From F23-B02 sp045601285 (GTDB lineage: Bacteria; Bacillota; Clostridia; Oscillospirales; Oscillospiraceae): a stretch of DNA of 64,000 bases. The translations under genes were made by a program, and so were the position numbers. Below, in pieces: positions 41,403 to 48,404 of the stretch. Numbering within the stretch: position 1 is the stretch's first letter; each line of letters starts with the position of its first letter. The stretch is taken from NCBI GenBank assembly GCA_045601285.1, contig JAZRZJ010000032.1, forward strand, positions 1 through 64,000, read 5' to 3'. Under the pieces are notes generated by a model. That model searched no databases and was not told the DNA's origin. It saw only the letters and a program-made list of their open reading frames with translations.

Positions 41403-41421
41403 GCCCTTCCAATAAGCTAAT

Positions 41422-41461
41422 TAAAAAGACAGCTTCGGGCATTTCCCGAAGCTGTCTTTTA
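41422..41461. terminator. Bidirectional terminator
   Basis: AAAAGACAGCTTCGGG / CCCGAAGCTGTCTTTT, between the zinc-ribbon gene and the convergent small-peptide gene. Confidence 0.9.
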
Positions 41462-41641
41462 TTGTTCTTTGCTTATGTCATTACCGATGTCGGCAATTCC
41501 CGCGGCATTGACAAAGAACAGCTCTTCATCGCTGAGCTCTGTCGCCAGGTATCTTTCTTCCGTTTCAGCTATCATTCGGGCAAGTCTGCCGTTATTTTCA
41601 AAGCGCTGATATTCAAAAATGCTTTTCAGTTTATTCTCCAA
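41459..41641 (-). CDS. Small 60-residue protein with leader-peptide-like LSDEEL motif
   Basis: Starts at TTG 41641 with GGAGGTG six bases upstream (a GTG three codons earlier lies inside that site). The product is a helical N-terminus (KLKSIFEYQRFENNGRLARMI), then TELSDEELFFVNAAG and a short tail. ELSDEEL followed by a small-residue pair is typical of leader peptides of Nif11/NHLP-type RiPP precursors, where cleavage follows the Gly-Gly or Ala-Gly; here the tail after AAG has only 12 residues and no cysteines or aromatics. It follows the sigma factor gene by 63 bases and lies next to an NHLM exporter. It may be a precursor, a peptide signal or an anti-sigma-like protein. Confidence 0.65.
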   Translation of the reverse strand: MENKLKSIFEYQRFENNGRLARMIAETEERYLATELSDEELFFVNAAGIADIGNDISKEQ

Positions 41642-41704
41642 GGCGAACACCTCCGTAAATTCATATCTTTATACGAGCATTTTCCCACAATGGCTAATTA
41701 TTTT

Positions 41705-42187
41705 TCAGAAAAATTTCCGAAGCTGTGAAAGCGCCTTGTTGTGAAGCACCTTCACATAGGCATAGGAGATGTCCATTCTCTCCGCAATTTCCTTCAGCGT
41801 CAGCTTTAAATAATAGCGCATGACGATCAGATCCCGCTCACGCTCTTCAAGCGTTTCCAGAGCGTCGGCAAGGATTTCCAGCATTTCGGAATTGCAGTAG
41901 TTTTCCTCGATGTCGTTTTCGTCGGCATAGGTTTCGGGGATTTCGCTCATTACCCTGCGGGTGCGGAAGTGGTCCGTAAGCTTATTGCGGGTGATGGTGA
42001 AAATCCATGTGGAAAGCGAAGCCCTGCTTTCGTCAAAGCTGTCCAGCTTCTCATAAACCTTGATGAAAACCTCGGAGGCGATGTCCTCGGCGGTTTCGGG
42101 GTCACCAAGCTGCTTTTTCAGATAACCCAGAACCTTGCCGTAAAAGTCCGTGTATATATCCGCTTTGAACTGTTCTGTAGCTGTCAT
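41705..42187 (-). CDS. ECF-type RNA polymerase sigma factor
   Basis: A 160-residue sigma-70-family protein with regions 2 and 4 only. Region 2: DIASEVFIKVYEKLDSFDESRASLSTWIFTITRNKLTDHFR; region 4 helix-turn-helix: LKLTLKEIAERMDISYAYVKVLHNKALSQLRKFF. No classical anti-sigma gene follows; the only downstream partner is the 60-residue protein. ATG 42187 has AAAGGAGG upstream. Target promoters unknown; the neighbouring export operon (42307-47105) has a sigma-A-like promoter. Confidence 0.93.
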   Translation of the reverse strand: MTATEQFKADIYTDFYGKVLGYLKKQLGDPETAEDIASEVFIKVYEKLDSFDESRASLSTWIFTITRNKLTDHFRTRRVMSEIPETYADENDIEENYCNSEMLEILADALETLEERERDLIVMRYYLKLTLKEIAERMDISYAYVKVLHNKALSQLRKFF

Positions 42188-42282
42188 GGCAAAGCCTCCT
42201 TTAAAAACAGCAGCCTTTTTTCTCCTTTTGCCGGATAATTATATGCAAAGACAGAAAAAGATGCATCTCATAATCAAGTCAT

Positions 42283-42312
42283 TAAAAGAGCGGAAATTTC
42301 CGCGCTTTATTT
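42283..42312 (-). terminator. Terminator of the NHLM export operon
   Basis: AGCGCGGAAATTTCCGCT hairpin followed by CTTTTAAT on the minus strand; overlaps the last codons of the downstream ABC gene. Confidence 0.7.
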
Positions 42313-44505
42313 TTTTACCTCCACGTCAAGACGCTGACGCTCAACAAGCTCCGCGAATAAGCCGTTTTGAGCTATAAGCTCCTCGTAGCTGCCTTCCTCC
42401 ACGATATGACCGCCGTCCAGCACGATTATTCTGTCGCAGTGGCGGATTGTGGAAAGGCGGTGGGCGATTACGATTCGGGTGCAGTTGAGGCTGTCGATCG
42501 CCTCGGAAACCTTTTTCTGCGTCACGTTGTCAAGGGCGCTTGTCGCCTCGTCAAACATGAGTATCTTCGGCTTCGCTGCAACGGCGCGGGCAATCATAAG
42601 CCGCTGGCGCTGACCGCCGGATATGCTTCCGTGCCCTTCGGAAATGAGGGTGTGCATACCCATGGGCATATTCCGTATGTCATCGGCAACGGACGCAATT
42701 TCCGCCGCCTCCCATGCCTCGTCAAGAGTGAGCAGGGGCGCGGAAATTGTGATGTTTGAGAAGATGTCCCCGAGGAACAGTCTGCTGTCCTGCATGACAA
42801 CGCCGATTCTGCGGCGCAGTGATTTGAGGTCAAGCCTTGAAATATCCCTGCGGTCATAGTAGATGCTGCCCTTCTGCGCCTTTTCAAAGCCCAGAAGAAG
42901 ACGCATGAGCGTGCTCTTGCCGCAGCCGGTTGAGCCCACGATCGCCAGATATTCGCCGGGCTTTATTTTCAGCGAAAGGTTGTCAATCACGTTGGGCATA
43001 TCCTCTCCGTAGCGGAAGGAAAGATTGCTTATTTCAATGCCGCCGCGTAGATTTGTGATGATTTCCCTGCCCTCGCTGAGCTCGGGCTCCGCCTCCAGTA
43101 TGGGCTTTGCCATTTCAAGCGTGGGCTTTATATTTGCAAGGGAAACCGCAACGGAGGCAAAGGCGGCAAAGGCGCCCGACACCATGCCGTAGGAGGCATT
43201 GAAGGCGTAGTAATCCGCAACGGAAACATTGTTCTTTATGGCAAGCCAGTAGAGAACGAGCGTTCCGATGAGAGTTATCGCAAGATTTATCGTTCCGCTG
43301 AGCTTTATAAACATGGGCGGATTGTACTCAAGGGCCGCCTCCTTTGCGTACTGCTTTGCCCAGCGGGAGAACATACGCGTTTCCGCGCCCGCCAGCTTTA
43401 TCTTCTGAATGCCGCTTATCATGGAATAGGTCATGCCGCTTGTTTTTGAGGAAAGCAGCATCTTTTCCTTTGTGATTTTCATCTGCGCGAAGGTTGTGGT
43501 GAGCGAAACCGCGATTGTCGCAAGCGTAATTATAAGCGACGGAGCAACCAGCGACGGCGCAAAGGCGAAAATCTGACCTATATAAATAAGCGAAAACAGC
43601 GAGGTAAGTCCCGTTGTGCCTATCGTGCTGAAAAGCGTTGAGCAGAGGGACTGCACGTATGCCGAGCGCTGCGTAAGCTCGCCTGCGGAATATTCGCGGA
43701 AGAATTTCGGCGGCAGGCTCATTATGCGGTTCATAACCGCCGCCTGCACCGCGATGTCCTGCTTTATGCCCATTCTTGCGTTCACGAGGGATTGGAACAC
43801 GCTCAGGCAAAGCTGGCACAGAGAGAAGCAGAGCATGAAGCACGCAAGCGCCAGCAGCACCTGCGTGCTGCCCGATTCAAGAACGCTTCCGAAGAGCCAT
43901 TTTGTAAACATCGGGGAAAGCAGACCCAGTGCTGCCGTCAGAGCCATCATGCCCACATACAGCACGATGTCGGAAACGCTCAGCTGCTGAAGCATGAACA
44001 CAAGCAGATCCTTCATAGTAAGGGACTTCAGGGGCAGCGGCTTGTAAAAGCACACCGCCTCCTCATCAATAAGGGCCTCGGTTCTGCGGCTGAGCTTTAC
44101 TCTCTTGCCTGTGGACAGGTCGAGATATGTATAGCCTGAAAATTTTCCGGGAATAAGCGCAACGGCGCTTCCGCTTTCTTTAAGCGTGCCGAGCATTGGC
44201 CCCACAGCGTGCTTATACCAGCCCTTGTCGAGATAAACCGTGCGGCGCATGATGCCATAGGGACGCATGCGGTATTCAAGCTGCTCGTCAATGCTGTCAA
44301 TCTGCGGCGGCAGCTCATCGTTTTTACCTTTGTGGTGGAAATATTTCAGTATTTCATCTATTGCGGACTGCGCAATTTCGCTGCCGTCGAGGGCGTCCGC
44401 AAGACGCTTGCCCATGACGGCGCCAGCAATGGAGTCTATGGCTTCCGCAAAGCTTTCGTTATCCTTTTCCCTGCGGTAGCGAATCTGTTCGTCAAACCAG
44501 CTCAT
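42307..44505 (-). CDS. NHLM-type peptide export ABC transporter, ATP-binding/permease subunit without peptidase
   Basis: 732 residues. A ~180-residue N-terminal domain lacking C39 catalytic residues precedes six membrane helices and an ABC ATPase: Walker A VGSTGCGKST, signature GSISGGQRQR, Walker B ILMFDEATSALD and H-loop IVIAHRLSTI. The pairing of this type of protein with a C39-containing ABC protein and a short HlyD-like protein matches the NHLM (nitrile hydratase leader microcin) export set, usually linked to RiPP export. ATG 44505 follows AAGGGGGTG; 12 bases after the partner gene. Confidence 0.87.
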   Translation of the reverse strand: MSWFDEQIRYRREKDNESFAEAIDSIAGAVMGKRLADALDGSEIAQSAIDEILKYFHHKGKNDELPPQIDSIDEQLEYRMRPYGIMRRTVYLDKGWYKHAVGPMLGTLKESGSAVALIPGKFSGYTYLDLSTGKRVKLSRRTEALIDEEAVCFYKPLPLKSLTMKDLLVFMLQQLSVSDIVLYVGMMALTAALGLLSPMFTKWLFGSVLESGSTQVLLALACFMLCFSLCQLCLSVFQSLVNARMGIKQDIAVQAAVMNRIMSLPPKFFREYSAGELTQRSAYVQSLCSTLFSTIGTTGLTSLFSLIYIGQIFAFAPSLVAPSLIITLATIAVSLTTTFAQMKITKEKMLLSSKTSGMTYSMISGIQKIKLAGAETRMFSRWAKQYAKEAALEYNPPMFIKLSGTINLAITLIGTLVLYWLAIKNNVSVADYYAFNASYGMVSGAFAAFASVAVSLANIKPTLEMAKPILEAEPELSEGREIITNLRGGIEISNLSFRYGEDMPNVIDNLSLKIKPGEYLAIVGSTGCGKSTLMRLLLGFEKAQKGSIYYDRRDISRLDLKSLRRRIGVVMQDSRLFLGDIFSNITISAPLLTLDEAWEAAEIASVADDIRNMPMGMHTLISEGHGSISGGQRQRLMIARAVAAKPKILMFDEATSALDNVTQKKVSEAIDSLNCTRIVIAHRLSTIRHCDRIIVLDGGHIVEEGSYEELIAQNGLFAELVERQRLDVEVKK

Positions 44506-44517
44506 ACGTCCACCCCC

Positions 44518-46692
44518 TTATTCTGCGCTGATAAGCTCGCGGTAAAGCGCGCTGTTTTCCATGAGCTCCTCATGGGTGCCGCGGTCGCAGATAACGCCCT
44601 TATCCATGACGATGATTTCATCGCAGGAGCGCACGGTGGAAAGTCTGTGGGCAATGACAATGCAGCTTATGCCGCGGTCGCGGATCGCTTTTACAACCGC
44701 ATACTCGGTTTTGGCATCAAGGGCGCTGGTTGCCTCATCGAGAACGATGATGGTGGGGTCCTGGGCAAGCACGCGGGCAATTTCAAGTCTTTGCCGCTGA
44801 CCGCCCGAGAAGTCCCTGCCGCCCTCTGCAAGCCTGTGCTGATAGCCAAGGGGACGCTGCATAATGTCATCGTGGAGCTGTGCGTCGCGGGCAGCAAGAA
44901 TCATCTCAAAGTCCTCAATGCTCTCGTCCCACATCTTGATGTTGTTTGCTATCGTGTCCTCAAAAAGAATGATGTCCTGGTCAACAACCGCAAGTGAGCC
45001 GCGGAAGACGCTGCTTTCGATTTCTTCAAGGGGCTTTCCGTCAAAGAGTATTTCGCCCTCCCACTGTCTGTAAAGTCCCGAAATCAGCTTGGACACGGTG
45101 GATTTGCCGCTGCCCGAGGGACCGACGATGGCAACGGAGCTGCCGGGCTCAAGGCTCATTTCAAAGCCCTTAATCATGGGCTTCGCAAGGGGCGAATAGC
45201 CGAAGCCGACATTCTTAAGCTCAACCCGTCCGCTGAGCTTTCTGTATTCCTCCTCCGAGTTGCCGTCCTCCGCAAAAACACGTTCCTCGCGGTATTCCAT
45301 AACGTCGTCAACGCGCTCCATCTGGGTGCGCATTTCCTGAAGAGTCTGTCCCGCGGAAACAAGCGTCAGCGCAGGCTGCATGAAGGAGCTGAGGAAGCCC
45401 TGGAAGGCCATGATCATGCCGACGGTAAATCTGCCCTGCATGGTGAGCCACACGCCGAGAATCAGCACGGCGCTGTTTGCAAGGGTGCTTACAAACTGGG
45501 GGATCATGCCGAGGTACTGGTTGAGCTTCAGGAACTTCACCTGCTGGGTGTTCACGCTTGCCTGATAGCCTGACCACTTGGCAAAGTAGCCGTTTTCCGC
45601 GCCGCTTGCTTTTATGGTTTCAATCATCTGAATACCCGCCACGGTTGCAGAGGAAAGCTTTGCGCTGTCGCGCATGGCAACGCGGGTGATGTTAACGCGC
45701 TTTTTGGATATGTAGGTGGAAACAAGGGCGTTAATCGTCAGCGAGGCAATGCCCACAAGGGTGAGAAGCCCGCTGTAGCGCAGCATGACCGCGAAATAGA
45801 AAATCATCATCACGCCGTTGAGCAGAAGCGGCGCAAAGGTGTTTATCAGCGTGTTGGCGATGCCCGCATTGGAGCTCTGGCGGCCTTGAATGTCGCCCGC
45901 CATTCGCTGTGAGAAAAACTCCATGGGAAGACGGAGCACCTTCCACATATATGTGGCGTTGCCCACAGCCGCCATTTTGCCGTTTATGCGCAGGCTGTAA
46001 ACCGCCTGCATTGCCGAAACAACGATCTGCACGAGATTGAAGGCAGCCAGCAGAAGCAGGAAGGGCAGAACCCAGTCGGGATTCTGATGTGTCAGCAGAC
46101 GGTCAAGGAAAACGCGGGAGAAGGCGGGGCTTATTACGCCCATTAGCGCCGCAATTATGCCCGTCAGCGCCGTAAACGCCACAGCGGTTCCCGTTCCCTT
46201 GAGGCGCTTTGCCGCAAAGGACAGCATGCTCTTGGGCTTTCCCGAGGGCTCAAAGCTCTCCGAGGGCTCAAAGGTAAGACACACGCCCGTGAAGGACTCG
46301 TCAAACTTCTCCATGGAAACGGTGTAGGCGCCCTTTGCGGGATCGTTTAAGTAAACCCTGTTGCCCTTAAAGCCGTTAAGGACGACAAAGTGGTTGAACT
46401 CCCAGTGGACTATGCAGGGAAAGCTTCCGCTTTCCTTAAGCGCCTGAGGCTCCATGCGGTAGCCCTTTGCCTCAAGTCCGTAATGTCTTGCGGCCTTGAG
46501 CACATTCACGGCGTTGGAGCCGTCGCGGGAAACGCCGCAGTCGGAGCGTATCTGCTCAAGCGGTATCCATTTTTCATAATAGGCCAGTATCATGGTGAGG
46601 CAGGCGGCACCGCATTCAAGAGCCTCAAGCTGCATGATCACCGGCACCCTTGCCACGCCGTTTCTGACGGGCCGTTTAATCTTTTCTGCCAT
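44518..46692 (-). CDS. NHLM-type ABC transporter with C39 leader peptidase
   Basis: 724 residues. N-terminal C39 peptidase: conserved Gln21 and catalytic Cys27 in QLEALECGAACL, His in WEFNHFVVLNG and Asp in VYLNDPAKG, so the protease should be active on a double-glycine-type leader. Then six membrane helices and an ABC ATPase (Walker A VGPSGSGKST, signature FSGGQRQR, Walker B IIVLDEATSALD). It would cleave and export a peptide. ATG 46692 has GAGGTACG upstream; a TTG four codons earlier overlaps it. Eight bases after the adaptor gene. Confidence 0.92.
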   Translation of the reverse strand: MAEKIKRPVRNGVARVPVIMQLEALECGAACLTMILAYYEKWIPLEQIRSDCGVSRDGSNAVNVLKAARHYGLEAKGYRMEPQALKESGSFPCIVHWEFNHFVVLNGFKGNRVYLNDPAKGAYTVSMEKFDESFTGVCLTFEPSESFEPSGKPKSMLSFAAKRLKGTGTAVAFTALTGIIAALMGVISPAFSRVFLDRLLTHQNPDWVLPFLLLLAAFNLVQIVVSAMQAVYSLRINGKMAAVGNATYMWKVLRLPMEFFSQRMAGDIQGRQSSNAGIANTLINTFAPLLLNGVMMIFYFAVMLRYSGLLTLVGIASLTINALVSTYISKKRVNITRVAMRDSAKLSSATVAGIQMIETIKASGAENGYFAKWSGYQASVNTQQVKFLKLNQYLGMIPQFVSTLANSAVLILGVWLTMQGRFTVGMIMAFQGFLSSFMQPALTLVSAGQTLQEMRTQMERVDDVMEYREERVFAEDGNSEEEYRKLSGRVELKNVGFGYSPLAKPMIKGFEMSLEPGSSVAIVGPSGSGKSTVSKLISGLYRQWEGEILFDGKPLEEIESSVFRGSLAVVDQDIILFEDTIANNIKMWDESIEDFEMILAARDAQLHDDIMQRPLGYQHRLAEGGRDFSGGQRQRLEIARVLAQDPTIIVLDEATSALDAKTEYAVVKAIRDRGISCIVIAHRLSTVRSCDEIIVMDKGVICDRGTHEELMENSALYRELISAE

Positions 46693-46700
46693 GACGTACC

Positions 46701-47105
46701 TCAATTCATGATAAAGGAAACGGGCCTTATGCTTTCAATGACGATAACGGCGTCATAATGACCGTCGGGAAGCTCAATGTCTGCAATGACAATGTTTTCC
46801 TTGCGGTCAAGCTCCGCCACCGTGCCCGTGACATCTCCGCACTTTATCTCCATGCCCTCTTCAACATATTGCATATCCTCTTCGGCAATATAGCAGAAGG
46901 CCTCGCCGTTTTTTACATGAATGTCTGCCTCGGCGGTGGTTTCGATATGCCCGAAAATGCCCCAGATACACGCTCCCGCAAGCAGCACAATTACCGCCGC
47001 AAGCAGCAGCCACACGCCCGGGTTTGAAACCCGCACGTAGTCGTTGAGGCTTTCGGGAGACTTGATCCTTTCGAGACTTTTCTTTCTGAAGATTTCTTCG
47101 TTCAT
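46701..47105 (-). CDS. NHLM-type secretion adaptor protein (short HlyD-like)
   Basis: 134 residues: MNEEIFRKKSLERIKSPESLNDYVRVSNPGVW is the characteristic start of NHLM secretion proteins, then one membrane helix (about 33-53) and a small biotinyl/lipoyl-like beta domain (VEEGMEIKCGDVTGTVAEL). It lacks the long helical hairpin of full HlyD adaptors and is shorter than the usual NHLM secretion protein (roughly 250 residues by memory), consistent with a monoderm envelope. ATG 47105 has GGAGG upstream; an earlier ATG at 47159 is excluded because it precedes the predicted transcription start. First gene of the export operon. Confidence 0.85.
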   Translation of the reverse strand: MNEEIFRKKSLERIKSPESLNDYVRVSNPGVWLLLAAVIVLLAGACIWGIFGHIETTAEADIHVKNGEAFCYIAEEDMQYVEEGMEIKCGDVTGTVAELDRKENIVIADIELPDGHYDAVIVIESIRPVSFIMN

Positions 47106-47162
47106 ATTGCAATCCTCCATGCACGGCTGTGCCGACGGCGTTGTTGTATAATTTGACATTTT

Positions 47163-47191
47163 ATTATACAGTTTAATTCAGAAAAAAACAA
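47163..47191 (-). promoter_or_regulatory. Putative promoter of the NHLM export operon
   Basis: TTGTTT (47186-47191, minus strand) and TATAAT (47163-47168), spacer 17. Its -35 overlaps the terminator of the upstream RCC1 gene. Confidence 0.65.
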
Positions 47192-47218
47192 GAGCAGGCG
47201 AAGTTTGCTCTTGTTTTT
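47184..47218 (-). terminator. Terminator after the RCC1-repeat gene
   Basis: AAAACAAGAGCA / TGCTCTTGTTTT hairpin with a T-run on the minus strand (TTTTTTTCTG). Confidence 0.82.
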
Positions 47219-47259
47219 GAACATTATGTGCGTTTGTTTACATGTCTCCCTGAACGGTA

Positions 47260-48135
47260 TTATCCGATGTCGTCCGCTTCGGGCTTAGCTTCCCCTTTAT
47301 ATCCGTCCACATTGCACTGACCATACTCATTATCTCCGACCGCCACCACAGTTCCGTCAGACCTGAGACCGACTGCGTGGTTACCACCTACACTTACTGC
47401 AATGATATCTGTCCAGTCCGAAGCATCGCAGTAAACCACCGCAACATCATCTATACGGCCATAAATAAAACCTCCGGCATCCACCACGGTTCCGTCAGAC
47501 CTGAGACCAAGGGCGAGGTCATAACCTGCACTTACTGCAACGATATCTGTCCAGTCCGAAGTATGACACGGCTCGTAATAATCATCTCCATAATCATCTA
47601 CGATTCCCACCACGGTTCCGTCAGACCTGAGACCGATGGTGTGACGCTCGCCTGCGCTTACGGCAACAATATCTGTCCAGTCTGAACCGTAGCGATTATC
47701 TCCGACCACCACCACGGTTCCGTCAGACCTGAGACCGACGGTGTGATTATTGCCTGCGCTTACTGCAACGATATCTGGCCAGTACGAAACATCACACTGA
47801 CCGTCGCGATTATCTCCGATTGCCACCACGGTTCCGTCCGACCTGAGTCCCACGGTGTGATTATAGCCCGCGCTTACTGCAACGATATCTGTCCATTTAT
47901 CCGGAATAACTGCGACAGCTACGATGGCCGCGACAGTGAGTAAGATTACGATCCACACCAGCCATAAGCCTTTTTTCTCTTTTTTGGCAGGCTTTTTCTC
48001 ACGGTTTGCCGCCTCTTTTTCGGAGACGGTTTTCTTTTCGCGCTCGGGCCTTGCCGAAAGTTCAGCAAGCGCCTCGCGCACTATATGCCAGAAGCCGAAT
48101 GTGTGCTCATGTTTTTTGTAGTGTGTAATACTCAT
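47260..48135 (-). CDS. Membrane-anchored RCC1-repeat protein
   Basis: 291 residues: a charged cytoplasmic N-terminus (about 1-55), one membrane helix (about 56-77, GLWLVWIVILLTVAAIVAVAVI) and at least five RCC1-type repeats of about 38-45 residues, each with DIVAVSAG, HTVGLRSDGTVV and a GDN-like turn. Five or so blades are fewer than the seven of a full RCC1 propeller, so folding may need dimerisation. The second last repeats carry acidic insertions. Such proteins are predicted surface adhesins or scaffolds; role unknown. ATG 48135 after AGGGAGAG. Upstream of the NHLM operon in the same direction. Confidence 0.83.
   Translation of the reverse strand: MSITHYKKHEHTFGFWHIVREALAELSARPEREKKTVSEKEAANREKKPAKKEKKGLWLVWIVILLTVAAIVAVAVIPDKWTDIVAVSAGYNHTVGLRSDGTVVAIGDNRDGQCDVSYWPDIVAVSAGNNHTVGLRSDGTVVVVGDNRYGSDWTDIVAVSAGERHTIGLRSDGTVVGIVDDYGDDYYEPCHTSDWTDIVAVSAGYDLALGLRSDGTVVDAGGFIYGRIDDVAVVYCDASDWTDIIAVSVGGNHAVGLRSDGTVVAVGDNEYGQCNVDGYKGEAKPEADDIG
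47330..47900 (-). repeat. Tandem ~100-135 base coding repeats of the RCC1 gene
   Basis: Near-identical blocks coding GLRSDGTVV and DIVAVSAG recur at about 47343, 47492, 47611, 47719 and 47827 (plus-strand GTTCCGTC(A/C)GACCTGAG), showing recent internal duplication. Confidence 0.82.
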
Positions 48136-48242
48136 GTGGCTCTCCCTATGCCTGCTTTATTCAAGGCGCTTGCGCATATTATCCATTATTTCCGCAAGAA
48201 GCTCTTCGTTTACCGCGCCGCCCCTTTCCTTACTATCATTTT

Positions 48243-48271
48243 ATTATTTCATACCGCCATATTTTTGTCAA
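48243..48271 (-). promoter_or_regulatory. Putative promoter of the RCC1-repeat gene
   Basis: TTGACA (48266-48271, minus strand) and AATAAT (48243-48248), spacer 17; the leader is about 100 bases. Confidence 0.5.
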
Positions 48272-48339
48272 CAAAAACAGACCTTATATTACTCTCTTCG
48301 GCACGTTTCGTTTTTTATGACGGTTTATGAACAAAACAT

Positions 48340-48368
48340 TTGCCCACCGGGGAATTTTACGCTATAAT
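48340..48368 (+). promoter_or_regulatory. Putative promoter of the clostripain-family gene
   Basis: TTGCCC (48340-48345) and TATAAT (48363-48368), spacer 17. Confidence 0.6.
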
Positions 48369-48404
48369 AATTAGCACAAATATTAAGAAAAAGAGGGAAA
48401 TGCC

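Noticed and set aside
47330..47900. Spaced near-identical blocks that look like an array
   Set aside because: They code RCC1-type repeats in frame within one gene.
48150..48240. A short minus-strand frame reading VNEELLAEIMDNMRKRLE before the RCC1 gene
   Set aside because: No start codon or ribosome site fits it and the frame is closed upstream; it may be leader sequence or a decayed gene end.
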